Of a stretch of 64,000 nt of DNA, positions 31,168-40,234 are shown piece by piece (within the stretch, counting starts at the first letter, position 1; each line of letters begins with the position of its first letter). Made by a program: the position numbers and the translations under genes. This DNA is from Formivibrio citricus. Lineage in GTDB: Bacteria > Pseudomonadota > Gammaproteobacteria > Burkholderiales > Chitinibacteraceae. Under the pieces are notes generated by a model. It was not told the DNA's origin and searched no databases. It was given only the letters and a program-made list of their open reading frames with translations. Location of the stretch: assembly GCF_900115065.1 (NCBI RefSeq), contig NZ_FOVE01000002.1, forward strand, positions 124,001-188,000. Direction: 5' to 3'.

Positions 31168-33285
31168 ATGTCTCACGCACTGACACGGCATCTTAATCCG
31201 GAACAAATGGCCGCAGTGGAACTGCCGGCCGAGCATGCACTGATCCTGGCCGGAGCGGGAAGCGGCAAAACCCGTGTTCTGACAACACGGATTGCGTGGC
31301 TGCTTTCCACGGGGATGGCGACCCCCTCCGGCATTCTTGCGGTGACTTTCACCAACAAGGCCGCCAAGGAAATGCTGACCCGCCTAACGGCGATGCTGCC
31401 GCTCAATCCGCGCGGCTTGTGGATCGGCACGTTCCACGGTCTGTGCAACCGCATGTTGCGCCTGCATTGGCGCGAAGCCGGCCTGCCTGAGGCGTTTGCC
31501 ATTCTCGATAGCCAGGACCAGCTCTCGGCGGTGAAGCGGGTCATGAAAGCGATCAATGTCGATGACGAGCGCTACCCCCCCAAGACCGTGCAACTCTATA
31601 TCAACGGCCACAAGGAAAACGGCCGCCGCGCGGAAAGCGTCGATGCATGGGACGACTATTCGCACATGCTCAGAACGATTTACACGGAATACGAGCGCCA
31701 GTGCCAGCGCGAAGGCGTGGCCGATTTTGCCGAGCTGCTGCTGCGCTGTTATGAATTGCTGGAGCGCAATCAGGCTTTGCGCGCGCACTACCAGTCGCGA
31801 TTCAGGCATATCCTCGTCGATGAATTCCAGGATACCAATCGTTTGCAGTATCAATGGCTGCAGCTTTTTGTCGGCGAAAGCAATGCGCTGTTTGCCGTGG
31901 GCGATGACGACCAGTCCATTTATGCCTTTCGTGGTGCCAATGTTGGCAATATGCAGGACTTCCAGCGTGATTACGCGGTAAAGCATGTGATTCGTCTTGA
32001 GCGTAATTACCGCTCGCACGGCAATATTCTCGATGCCGCCAATGCGGTAATTGCTCGAAACCGTCAACGTTTGGGTAAAAACCTCTGGACCGAGGCAGAG
32101 GCGGGCGAGCCGATACGCGTTTATGAGGCCGCGACGGATTTCGAAGAAGCGGAATTCATTGTCGATGAAGCACGCAATCTGGTGCGCGATGGAGTCAATC
32201 CGACCGAAATCGCCGTGCTATATCGTGCCAATGCCCAATCGCGGATTGTCGAGCATGCTCTGTTCACCGCCGGAATCCCCTATCGCGTTTACGGCGGGTT
32301 GCGCTTTTTCGAGCGCCAGGAAATCAAGCATGCCATGGCGTATTTGCGCCTGATTGCCAATCCCGAAGACGACAATGCCCTGCTGCGGATCATCAATTTC
32401 CCCACGCGCGGAATCGGCGCACGTACCGTCGAAGGATTGCAGGATCAGGCGCGCATGGCGGGCACCAGTCTGTGGCAGGTAGCCTGTGGCGGGGCCGGCG
32501 GGCGTGGCGGTGCGGCGGTAGCCCGGTTCGTCCAGTTGGTCGAAACGCTGCGCAGCCAGGTGCAATCCCTGCCGTTGCCGGAAATGGTCGATGTCATGCT
32601 GGACGTTTCCGGCTTGCGCGCGCATTACCGGTCCGAGCGTGAAGGGGAAGAGCGGCTGGCCAACCTCGACGAACTGATCAATGCCGCAGCCACCTTTGTC
32701 GCCGAAGATGAAAACGACCTGCTCGCATTCCTCTCCCATGCCTCCCTCGAAGCGGGCGAACATCAGGCCGGTTCGGGCGAAGCAGCGATTCAGCTCATGA
32801 CGGTGCATGCGGCCAAGGGGCTGGAATTCCACGCCGTATTCCTGAGCGGGCTGGAAGAAGGGTTGTTTCCGCATGACAACAGCCTGAACGACGCCAACGG
32901 GCTGGAAGAAGAGCGCCGCCTCATGTATGTGGCGATCACGCGCGCCCGGCGCCGTCTCTACCTGTCTCTGGCGCAGAGCCGCATGCTGCACGGGCAGACC
33001 CGCTTCGGGATCGCGTCGCGTTTCCTGGCGGAGATTCCTGCCGATCTGCTCAAATACCTGAACCGCGGCTATGCCCCGTCCGCGCAGCCCGTGGCGAGAA
33101 AGGTGGAGGCAGCTCCGGAACATGGTCTGGCCATCGGCATGACGGTGCAGCATCCCAAATTCGGCCAGGGGGTCGTGGTCGATAGCGAAGGGCAGGGCAA
33201 AGGGGCCAACGTGCAGGTCAACTTCCGTGATCATGGCCTCAAATGGCTTGCGGTTGCTTATGCCAAACTGCAACCGGTAGGCTAA
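31168..33285 (+). CDS. uvrD: DNA helicase II (UvrD/PcrA)
   Basis: A 705-residue superfamily 1 helicase acting in nucleotide excision and mismatch repair. It has the Q-motif LNPEQMAAVE, Walker A AGAGSGKTRVL, motif II DEFQDTNRLQYQWL, motif III GDDDQSIYAFRGA, motif V VHAAKGLEFHAVFLSGLEEGLFPH and motif VI EEERRLMYVAITRARRRL. The C-terminal Tudor-like end GMTVQHPKFGQGVVVDSEG is typical of UvrD/PcrA, and separates it from Rep. Nine bases downstream begins the receiver-TPR gene. Confidence 0.95.
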   Translation: MSHALTRHLNPEQMAAVELPAEHALILAGAGSGKTRVLTTRIAWLLSTGMATPSGILAVTFTNKAAKEMLTRLTAMLPLNPRGLWIGTFHGLCNRMLRLHWREAGLPEAFAILDSQDQLSAVKRVMKAINVDDERYPPKTVQLYINGHKENGRRAESVDAWDDYSHMLRTIYTEYERQCQREGVADFAELLLRCYELLERNQALRAHYQSRFRHILVDEFQDTNRLQYQWLQLFVGESNALFAVGDDDQSIYAFRGANVGNMQDFQRDYAVKHVIRLERNYRSHGNILDAANAVIARNRQRLGKNLWTEAEAGEPIRVYEAATDFEEAEFIVDEARNLVRDGVNPTEIAVLYRANAQSRIVEHALFTAGIPYRVYGGLRFFERQEIKHAMAYLRLIANPEDDNALLRIINFPTRGIGARTVEGLQDQARMAGTSLWQVACGGAGGRGGAAVARFVQLVETLRSQVQSLPLPEMVDVMLDVSGLRAHYRSEREGEERLANLDELINAAATFVAEDENDLLAFLSHASLEAGEHQAGSGEAAIQLMTVHAAKGLEFHAVFLSGLEEGLFPHDNSLNDANGLEEERRLMYVAITRARRRLYLSLAQSRMLHGQTRFGIASRFLAEIPADLLKYLNRGYAPSAQPVARKVEAAPEHGLAIGMTVQHPKFGQGVVVDSEGQGKGANVQVNFRDHGLKWLAVAYAKLQPVG

Positions 33286-33294
33286 ATTGAAGTC

Positions 33295-34995
33295 ATGGCA
33301 GAAATCCGTCCCTACTCCTTCATAAAACCCGCGCCGGTTCCCGAGGCTGAAGCGGAGCCCGTTCCGGCTTTTTCGGCCGGGCCGGACCTGTCGCGCCTTT
33401 CCTTCCTGGTCATCGACAGCGTGACGGACATGCGGGTGGCTACCTGCTCCATGCTCAACGAGTTCGGCGCCGGCAATGTCGATTACGCCGCGCGCTCCGG
33501 CGATGCGCTGGGCATGCTGCGGCGCAAGGAATACGACGTCGTGCTGTCCGAATACGACCTTGGGCACGGGTTCGACGGCTTGTATCTCTTTGAGGAAGCG
33601 CGTCGTCACGGCATCCTGAAAGCCTCATGCGTATTCATGATCGTGACCGCGGAGCGGCGCGCAACACGCGTGATCGGCGCTGCCGAACTGGCGCCCGATG
33701 CCATCGTACTCAAGCCCTATACCGGTGACATGCTGTACGGCAAGCTGGTCCGCGCCATCCGTCGCAAGGCGCGTCTCCGCCCCATCGACGAGGCGGTTCT
33801 GGCGCACGATTTCCTGCGCGCCATCCATCTGTGCGAAGCCGAAATCGAAGCCGGCGGCGATGATGCGACCAGCTTCCTGCGCATGAAGGTGCATTTGCTG
33901 CTGCGGATAGGTGACTGGGCCGCGGCACGGGACTTGTGCCGCGAAGTTCTCGCACAAGCCGATCTCCCGTGGGCGCGCATGGCGCTGGGCAAGTCGCTCT
34001 ACCATCTGGGAAGCCATGAAGAAGCACGTACCGTTTTCCAGGGGGTGATCGCGGAGCATGAGCTGGTCATGGAGGCCTATGACTGGCTGGCCAAAAGCCA
34101 GAGTGCTGGCGGGGATGGCCCCGGGGCGCTGGAGACCCTGCGACGGGCGGTGGCCCGCTCGCCCTATGTGATCGGACGGCAGCGCGATCTGGGCGATGTG
34201 GCGTGGCATAACGGCGATCTGGCGACTGCCGATGCTGCGATATCCGAAACGGTGCGCCTGTCGCGCTACTCTTTCTGGCGCGACCCGGGAGACTACGGCC
34301 GGCTGGCGCAAGTGCAGATTGCGCGCGGCGACACCCTGGGCGCGCGACGAACGGCTACGGAAATTCGTCGGGAATTCAAGGATGCGCCGGCTGCAGCCAT
34401 GGCCGATGCGCTGGATGCGGATATCTGGCTGAAGCACGGGGACAAGATCAGGGCACGCGATGCACTGGACCAGGCATTGCACGGCCTGTCCACGCTGCTC
34501 GCGCCGCCGCCTTCCGAAGTCGGGCTCGTGCTGGCGCAAGCCTGCATGAACCAGCAGCGTTTCGAGGTCGGCGAAAAGATTGTCCGGACAGTCCTGAAAA
34601 ACCGGCACGATGACGCCGGCTTGCAGGGACGGGTTACGACGCTGTTCCGCCAAGCCGGGCGCGAAGAGGTGGCATCGCGGCTGATCGAGGAAACGAACCA
34701 GGATATCGTCACCCTCAACAACGAAGCCGTGCGCCTGGCCCAGAGCGGCGAGCTGGCGGCTGCCGCGGAGCGGTTCATCAAGGCCGTGGCCGACATGCCT
34801 GCCAACCTGATGGTCTTGCTCAATGCGATCAACGCGCTGCTGGCATTCGTGAATCGGGAAGGCTGGCACGAAACCTACATGCGCCGGGCTGCGGAATACC
34901 TTGAGCGCGTACGGGAGCTGGATCAGGATAACGGCCGGGCGCTGCAACTTGCCGAGATCCACCGCAAGACCTGCCAGCGTTTTGGAAGAACTTGA
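33295..34995 (+). CDS. Degenerate receiver domain fused to TPR repeats
   Basis: A 566-residue protein. Residues about 35-150 have a CheY-like fold pattern (FLVIDSVTDMRVATCSMLNEFG to IVLKPYTGDMLYGKL). The second acidic residue of the metal pair is Ser42 and the phospho-acceptor aspartate is replaced by Glu86 (VVLSEYDLG), while Thr118 and Lys130 are kept. It may therefore be locked in one state rather than phosphorylated. Residues about 165-560 are helical repeats with TPR-like text such as WARMALGKSLYHLGSHEEARTVF. No output DNA-binding or enzymatic domain is seen. Possibly cotranscribed with uvrD. Function unknown. Confidence 0.8.
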   Translation: MAEIRPYSFIKPAPVPEAEAEPVPAFSAGPDLSRLSFLVIDSVTDMRVATCSMLNEFGAGNVDYAARSGDALGMLRRKEYDVVLSEYDLGHGFDGLYLFEEARRHGILKASCVFMIVTAERRATRVIGAAELAPDAIVLKPYTGDMLYGKLVRAIRRKARLRPIDEAVLAHDFLRAIHLCEAEIEAGGDDATSFLRMKVHLLLRIGDWAAARDLCREVLAQADLPWARMALGKSLYHLGSHEEARTVFQGVIAEHELVMEAYDWLAKSQSAGGDGPGALETLRRAVARSPYVIGRQRDLGDVAWHNGDLATADAAISETVRLSRYSFWRDPGDYGRLAQVQIARGDTLGARRTATEIRREFKDAPAAAMADALDADIWLKHGDKIRARDALDQALHGLSTLLAPPPSEVGLVLAQACMNQQRFEVGEKIVRTVLKNRHDDAGLQGRVTTLFRQAGREEVASRLIEETNQDIVTLNNEAVRLAQSGELAAAAERFIKAVADMPANLMVLLNAINALLAFVNREGWHETYMRRAAEYLERVRELDQDNGRALQLAEIHRKTCQRFGRT

Positions 34996-35084
34996 TCGAC
35001 GCCGCAAAGCCGGTTTGAATCTTCCGGCAACAGCGCCTAGATTAATAATCTGGATTACGGCTACAGGAAACGGAGAGCCCCCTC

Positions 35085-35384
35085 ATGCAAGCCATTTTGA
35101 CCATAGAAAAACACAAAGCGCACATTGCCCTTGATGGGGTCTTTACTTTTGAGGCGCATCGCGAGTTCAAGGCAGCCACGATGGGCGCACTTGGCAACGA
35201 AGGGGTCGAAGAGATCGAAATCGATTTCAATGCCGTGGAATATATCGATTCCGCAGCGTTGGGCATGTTGCTGCTGTTGAACGAGCGCGCCGGAGGGCGC
35301 AAGATCGTGCTGCGCAACTGCACCGGAACGGTCAGGGCGGTGCTGGACGTGGCCAATTTCGGGAAGATATTCGAAATCAGGTAA
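35085..35384 (+). CDS. STAS-domain protein (anti-sigma factor antagonist type)
   Basis: A 99-residue single STAS domain. The conserved loop with the phosphorylatable serine is NAVEYIDSAALGMLLLLNERAG. Such proteins bind anti-sigma or kinase partners and are switched by phosphorylation of that serine; PP2C phosphatases often reverse it. No partner kinase is adjacent, but a PP2C phosphatase (siaA) lies 11 kb away. CGGAGAG precedes the ATG. A terminator follows. Confidence 0.9.
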   Translation: MQAILTIEKHKAHIALDGVFTFEAHREFKAATMGALGNEGVEEIEIDFNAVEYIDSAALGMLLLLNERAGGRKIVLRNCTGTVRAVLDVANFGKIFEIR

Positions 35385-35405
35385 CCGCAAGCGCGCAATC
35401 AAGAG

Positions 35406-35433
35406 AAAAGCCGGCTGTCATGCCGGCTTTTTT
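35406..35433. terminator. Terminator between the STAS gene and the lytic transglycosylase
   Basis: Stem AAAAGCCGGC (35406-35415) with GCCGGCTTTT (35422-35431) and flanking A/T runs; it can act on both strands for these convergent genes. Confidence 0.88.
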
Positions 35434-35459
35434 GACTTTCTGATTTTGGGTTTGCAGTC

Positions 35460-37358
35460 CTACGGCAGGTTGTTGACCGACCCGCCCTTGGCAGGGATGG
35501 TGCCGATCCGCGCCTTGAGCGAAGTCGAGTTGCTGCCGAAGTCGGGCGCGTAGTGCATGGCGTTGGCCATGACTTTTTTCACATAGTCGCGCGTTTCGGT
35601 GAACGGAATGTTCTCGATGTAGACGGCCGCTTCGAGTGGTCGGTCGGCCTGCCAGGCGCGGGCGCGCCCTGGACCGGCGTTGTAGCCGGCGCTGGCAAGT
35701 ACCTGGCTGGAACCCAGCTTCTTCCAGACCTCGCCGAGATAATGGCTGCCCAGCGCTACGTTGTTGGAAATCTCGTTGACGTTGTTGAGGTCGAATTTCT
35801 TCCAGCCCAGTTTCTTGGCAACCCATCTGGCGGTTGCGGGCATCAGCTGCATCAGGCCGCGGGCGCCGACGCCGGATTTTGCGTCGCTGATGAAGCGGCT
35901 TTCCTGGCGCATCAGGCCATAGACCCAAGCCGGATCGAGCCCTTCCGCCCGTGCCCTTTTCTCGACGATGTCGCGGTACGGAGTCAGGTAGCGCAACTCG
36001 TAGTTGTGCAATTGCTTGGTACGGTCGGCGGCGTAGATGGCACGGTCGTGCCACCGTTCGCGGCGAGCGCCCTCGGCCGCGGCGATCAGCATCTGGTCGG
36101 AAAGCCCACGCATGGCCCAGTTCCATTCTCGTATGGCTTCCGTGCGCCAGTTCTGCTGCAGGAGCGCGAACGCACGTTTTACGCCGGGCTGCGCCATCAT
36201 GGCGCGGATCTCGTCCTCGCTGGCCCGGTACTGAACGGCCGGGGTGGAAAGCACGGTGCCAAGTTCCTCGCGGGCGAGCAGGCTGTAAAACTCGTCGCCG
36301 TTGGTAATGTTGCTGAAAAGCTGGTTGGCCTCCACTGTGCGCCCCAGCTCGCGCAGGGCGCGCGCGCGCCAGTAGCGCCAGACGGTTTCCTTGCGCTCGG
36401 TATCCGGCAGCGCGTCGATGCGGGCCAGCACGCCTCTCCAGTCGCCGGCACGCAATCCTGCACGGATGGCCCAGGCGCGCGATTCGGCATTCATCCCGCC
36501 TGCGCCGGCATGCGCAAGCCAGGCATTGGCCTGCGGATGGTGGCGCTTGGCGGCCAGGACGCCGATTACGCGCCAGCCGTAGCGGCGGTCGGCTTCCGGC
36601 CAGTGCGACTCCATGCCGGAGAGCAGTTTGGCTGCCTGTTCGGGATCGTTGCGAGCCAAACGCGAGAGCGCATAAAGCGCGGCTTCGCGTCCGGCGCGGG
36701 ATTCTGCTGCCTGTTGCCCGCCGCGGGCCGGTTGCTGGCGCAAGCCGGCGAGATTCTTGGCCGAAAGTGCGGCTGGCGAGCCGACGCGCGCTGCGATCTG
36801 TGCCGCCAGTTCGGTGTTGTCATCGAACAGGGCAAGGCGAATGCGCTTCCACGCGTCTTCGGTATTGAGCAGGCCTTGCGCGAAAAGCGCATCGAAGACA
36901 GGTGCGCAAGCCAGCGGCAGCCCCTGCCCGGTGAGCCAGAGCGGTTTTGCTTGCAACAGGACAGGCCGCTGTCCGAGCGCGAGGCCCGCCTGAGCCTGAT
37001 AGCACTGGAGCTCGGTCGCGGGCTTCTCCAGTTTCGGGTATTCGGCAACGTAGGCTGGCCAGTCCTGACGGCGGCCCAGTTCCTTGAGCCATTCTGCGCG
37101 GAAGCGCTCGGCAAGCGGCGTATCCGGGTAACGGGTAAAGAAATCGGCGACTTCGACGGCGCTCAGGGTGCGGATGCGGTCGCTGAGCCAGTAATAGCGC
37201 GGGTACATTTCCAGTAGGTCGCCCTGGCTTTTTTCCATGAGCCGGGCCAGTTGCGGCGTGTTGTGGCTGCGCGCGGCTTCCAGCACGGCGGGAAGATCGA
37301 CTTTGGCGTGGACGGGCAGGACGAGGGCGAACAGCAGGGTGGACAGCAGTTTCTTCAT
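35460..37358 (-). CDS. slt: Soluble lytic murein transglycosylase (Slt70-like)
   Basis: A 632-residue periplasmic muramidase. A signal peptide ends near residue 18 (LPVHA-KVDLP). A long helical superhelix region follows. The catalytic domain has YGLMRQESRFISDAKSGVGARGLMQLMPATARWVAKKLG with Glu486 as the expected catalytic acid, and the later GSHYLGEVWKKLGSSQVLASAGYNAGPGRARAW. The start at 37358 (MKKLLSTLLFALV) is supported by the signal peptide. It is convergent with the STAS gene. Confidence 0.94.
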   Translation of the reverse strand: MKKLLSTLLFALVLPVHAKVDLPAVLEAARSHNTPQLARLMEKSQGDLLEMYPRYYWLSDRIRTLSAVEVADFFTRYPDTPLAERFRAEWLKELGRRQDWPAYVAEYPKLEKPATELQCYQAQAGLALGQRPVLLQAKPLWLTGQGLPLACAPVFDALFAQGLLNTEDAWKRIRLALFDDNTELAAQIAARVGSPAALSAKNLAGLRQQPARGGQQAAESRAGREAALYALSRLARNDPEQAAKLLSGMESHWPEADRRYGWRVIGVLAAKRHHPQANAWLAHAGAGGMNAESRAWAIRAGLRAGDWRGVLARIDALPDTERKETVWRYWRARALRELGRTVEANQLFSNITNGDEFYSLLAREELGTVLSTPAVQYRASEDEIRAMMAQPGVKRAFALLQQNWRTEAIREWNWAMRGLSDQMLIAAAEGARRERWHDRAIYAADRTKQLHNYELRYLTPYRDIVEKRARAEGLDPAWVYGLMRQESRFISDAKSGVGARGLMQLMPATARWVAKKLGWKKFDLNNVNEISNNVALGSHYLGEVWKKLGSSQVLASAGYNAGPGRARAWQADRPLEAAVYIENIPFTETRDYVKKVMANAMHYAPDFGSNSTSLKARIGTIPAKGGSVNNLP

Positions 37359-37665
37359 GGCAGGCGGCACAACGGTGAGTGAACCCAGCATAAACGATGC
37401 GCCCGGGACTGTCATGCGGGGGGATGTAACAAAACCTATTCATTCCCGTTCAGGTTCAAAACGATGCTTGGTCATCGGCATTTGTCGTGCGGTCTGGCGT
37501 CCGTTTCATCTGCAGCTCAAAATTTTCATGTTCTACTTGTGCGCCCCTGTTTTTGCGCTGCTCTTCACCCCGCTGACGGCTTATCGCGACAGATCGTGAA
37601 GAGGTTCCTGGAAAATGTGGGAGTGGATGCAATCCGCGAACCCGATGCTTGCCAAAAACAACGCC
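37359..37665. other. Intergenic stretch without a recognised gene
   Basis: About 300 bp upstream of slt. Short open frames exist on both strands but none has a ribosome binding site plus family-like text. The slt promoter should be here. I see no convincing RNA gene. Confidence 0.5.
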
Positions 37666-38004
37666 CGGTCATGTGCCGTAATGCCGTTCACTTAAGAAAA
37701 GTGAGCGGCATTTTTCTTGAACAGCGCGGCATGCAGCACGCTCCGCCCTGGAAGGCGCCGAGAAGCACAGCAAGGCGCGGGAATTCGGCGAGCACTGTTT
37801 GAGGCCGCAGGCCGAGTTGCGCAGCCGCCGCGTCTTGCGAGCATCGCAGGGAACCCCGCAGGGGCGCCGGAGTGGGCTCGCCTAGGGGTGAAGGGGATTT
37901 GGCGAGACAAATCCCTTTCCCGTCTGCCGGGCGGAACCGGCTGTAAACCCTGCGCCGCAGGCGCATAAAAATCCTTAAGTGAACAACATTGCGGTCATGT
38001 GCCG
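37666..38004. mobile_element. MITE-like element with terminal inverted repeats and 13 bp flanking direct repeats
   Basis: The 13-mer CGGTCATGTGCCG occurs at 37666-37678 and again at 37992-38004. Between them lie 313 bp whose ends are imperfect inverted repeats: TAATGCCGTTCACTTAAG at the left and, read inward from the right, CAATGTTGTTCACTTAAG (15 of 18 match). The inside is GC-rich, has no convincing gene, and contains short hairpins such as CCCCGCAGGGG and GGGATTTGGCGAGACAAATCCC. The layout suggests a non-autonomous transposable element. Confidence 0.6.
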
Positions 38005-38040
38005 GGCGTTGCCTGTTCAGGGCGGAGGGCGTGTGCCGAT

Positions 38041-39654
38041 TCACTCTACCAGTTCAACCGCCGCCTTCGACAAATACCAGCGCTTGCCGCTCATGACCAT
38101 CACGCCCGGCAGGTCGATTTTCATGCCGTTGGAAAGTGCATGGTTCTTGTTTTGCGGAAAGCGCCACTCCTGTCCGTTCTTGCGCACGACCAGCACCGGG
38201 TTGTTCGCATCGGAATGATCTACGCTGGTTTGTGCTCCGGCCTTGGCGAAAGCGCTTTCCGCTTCCACGTACAGGGTCGAGGTGGCCTTTTCCAGGTCGA
38301 GGCCGAGATGCCGGGCCATGGTTTTGGCCACGTCGGTGTTTTCGATCACGCCGGTGGGGTGGGTGCGTTTCGGCGTCCAGGCATACCAGACCACGTCTTC
38401 GCCCGTGTGGCCGTTGGTGGTGAAGCCGATCTTGGCGCGGCGCGCCAGGATCGGGCCGGTGGCATAGTTGATGTCCGCGGCCTTGGCCTTGACCACGCTG
38501 GCGACTTCTTCGTCGCTCAGGTCGTCGATCCCCCATTCCTCGGCGATTACCTCGCGCACGTTGCTGCGATCCTTGTTCAGCTTGAGGCCGATGCCTTCGC
38601 CGGTCAGGCGCGCGCGGCGCAGCGGTTCGACGAATACGAAGAGCGGTTCTTTGTCATAGCTCTTGGATGTGGTCTGGTTGCCCATGGTGATGCCGGAGTT
38701 GCCGTGGTCGGAAAGGGCAAAGACGGCGGTGTGGCCATCCTTCCTGGCAAAGGCCAGCGCTTCGGCCACGGCGCGGTCGAAGGCCAGAACGTCGGAAACG
38801 ATCCCGGCCGGATCGTTGGCATGCGCGGCCCAGTCGATCTTGGAGCCTTCAACCATCAGGAAAAAGCCGTTCGGGTTTTTCGAGAGCAGCTCGATGGCCT
38901 TGCGCGTCATTTCGGCGAGCGACGGTTCTTTGGCCGGATCGCGGTCGAGCTCGTATTTCATGTCCTTGGCGGCAAACAGCCCCCAGACCTTGTCGCGCTT
39001 GAGCGAGGCCATTTCGGCCGGTGTATTCACGATGGCATAACCCTGTTCTTTCAGCGAGCCGATCATGTCTTCCCTGTCCTTGCGGTTTTCCGCCAGCAGA
39101 TACCGGTATCCGCCGCCGAAAACGACGTCGATGCGGTTGTAGACCTGCTGTTCGCTGAGATTGTCGTAGGCCTTGCGCGAGGGATCGTGCGCCGAAAAGT
39201 CGGCCGGCGTGGCGTGCATGATTTCGCTGGTGGCCACGAGGCCGGTGGATTTTCCGGCGAGCCGTGCGGCTTCCAGAATGGTGGCGACCGGGCGGTGGAC
39301 TTCGTTTTTTGGTGTGGCCGGTACGCCGGGCATGCCGACCTTGGCCGGTAGTACAGCGACGTTGCCGGTCTGGCTCTTGAAACCCGTGGCGAAAGCCGAG
39401 CCGGCCGGCGCGGAATCGCCGATCGGTGTGTCCGCGTTGTAGGTGCGCACGAGCCCCGCTGCCATTTCGTCGAGCGCCAGCGGTTTGCCGCCCTGCACCC
39501 AGCGCGCCAGCGTGGTTCCGCCCACGCTCATGCCGTCGGGGATCAGGATGATGACGTTCCTGATGTCGGGTATCGGGGGTGGGGCTGCTTGCGTACCGAG
39601 CGCAAGGCTGCAAAAAACGGAACCGATCAAAAGCTGGAGGGTGCGGTTTTTCAT
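38041..39654 (-). CDS. phoA: Alkaline phosphatase (PhoA family)
   Basis: A 537-residue periplasmic phosphomonoesterase. A signal peptide ends near residue 23 (LGTQA-APPPI). Metal and catalytic motifs are present: IILIPDGMSVGG with the first metal aspartate, nucleophile Ser81 in GDSAPAGSAFATGF, FLMVEGSKIDWAAHANDP and FALSDHGNSG and TNGHTGEDVVWYAW with metal histidines. The protein is longer than E. coli PhoA. The start at 39654 has AGGAACAAGCCTCG upstream. I found no Pho box near it. Probably cotranscribed with the small gene before it. Confidence 0.92.
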   Translation of the reverse strand: MKNRTLQLLIGSVFCSLALGTQAAPPPIPDIRNVIILIPDGMSVGGTTLARWVQGGKPLALDEMAAGLVRTYNADTPIGDSAPAGSAFATGFKSQTGNVAVLPAKVGMPGVPATPKNEVHRPVATILEAARLAGKSTGLVATSEIMHATPADFSAHDPSRKAYDNLSEQQVYNRIDVVFGGGYRYLLAENRKDREDMIGSLKEQGYAIVNTPAEMASLKRDKVWGLFAAKDMKYELDRDPAKEPSLAEMTRKAIELLSKNPNGFFLMVEGSKIDWAAHANDPAGIVSDVLAFDRAVAEALAFARKDGHTAVFALSDHGNSGITMGNQTTSKSYDKEPLFVFVEPLRRARLTGEGIGLKLNKDRSNVREVIAEEWGIDDLSDEEVASVVKAKAADINYATGPILARRAKIGFTTNGHTGEDVVWYAWTPKRTHPTGVIENTDVAKTMARHLGLDLEKATSTLYVEAESAFAKAGAQTSVDHSDANNPVLVVRKNGQEWRFPQNKNHALSNGMKIDLPGVMVMSGKRWYLSKAAVELVE

Positions 39655-39697
39655 CGAGGCTTGTTCCTGTGAAGGTAGATGGGGAGGCTTGGGTGAA

Positions 39698-39922
39698 TCA
39701 CTTCGCGGCACCGCAGATCAGCGCGTCGATGGCCTGTGCGCGCGGAATGTGGGCGTTGACGTGTTTGTAGGCGTAGCGCACACCGGGCCTGAGCTGGTCG
39801 GCGTAGGTCATGGGCGCAAGCGCGGCGCGCAGTGCGGGCTCTCCGCCGGGATAGCGGTCCGCGTAATAGCGGATGTGCAGCTCCTGGATTTGCAGAGCCA
39901 TTTCCCTGGTCAGACTGAACAT
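39698..39922 (-). CDS. Small conserved-looking protein of unknown function
   Basis: A 74-residue soluble protein, rich in charged and aromatic residues (ELHIRYYADRYPGGEPALRAALAPMTYADQLRPGVRYAYKH). Its ATG follows GAGGTGAAGC, a good binding site, and its stop lies 43 bp before phoA, so an operon with phoA is likely. I do not recognise it. A shadow frame is possible but the binding site and placement favour a real gene. Confidence 0.55.
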   Translation of the reverse strand: MFSLTREMALQIQELHIRYYADRYPGGEPALRAALAPMTYADQLRPGVRYAYKHVNAHIPRAQAIDALICGAAK

Positions 39923-40020
39923 GCTTCACCTCGATAGCGATGGAAGGTGCAGGCATGTTCGCCGGGTTTTGTTACGCCAGGATTTCGCGATTTCAATCTG
40001 TCTGTGTAAATCGTGTTTTT

Positions 40021-40048
40021 TTGTCAAGTTGGTAAAACTACCAATAAT
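40021..40048. promoter_or_regulatory. Putative divergent promoter with operator dyad
   Basis: On the plus strand TTGTCA (40021-40026) and AATAAT (40043-40048) are 16 bp apart. On the minus strand TTGACA is read at 40027-40022. A perfect dyad TTGGTA-AAAC-TACCAA (40029-40044) fills the space between the plus-strand hexamers, the usual place of a repressor site. The plus strand leads to the chemosensory-like operon, the minus strand to the 74-residue gene and phoA. The rest of this 312 bp gap (39923-40234) shows nothing further. Confidence 0.45.
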
Positions 40049-40234
40049 GGAGGTGGGTTTGCCCAAAAAAGCCTGTATCTACTTGGTGTTAGGGTGTTTT
40101 TAGTTTTCCGTGCGGTTTGCGCGGGTCGTCGCCGTAACAAGAAATTCATATTCCCCTGAAATACTCCGCCCCGAACGTAATTCAGAAAATCCTGATATTC
40201 CGGATCGAATCCAATCCATTTGGGGAAAGACAAA

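Noticed and set aside
37464-37680. Possible gene remnant upstream of the MITE-like element
   Set aside because: Short open text such as KRFLENVGVDAIREPDACQK was considered as a decayed gene, but it is too short to assign and has no start signals.
37717-37968. Open frame of 83 codons inside the MITE-like element
   Set aside because: No ribosome binding site and no protein-like pattern; the sequence is better explained as a hairpin-rich non-coding repeat.
39923-40020. Possible Pho box upstream of the phoA-linked genes
   Set aside because: The stretch with CTGTCTGTGTAAATC has no second half-site at the right distance, and no pair like the one before pstS.
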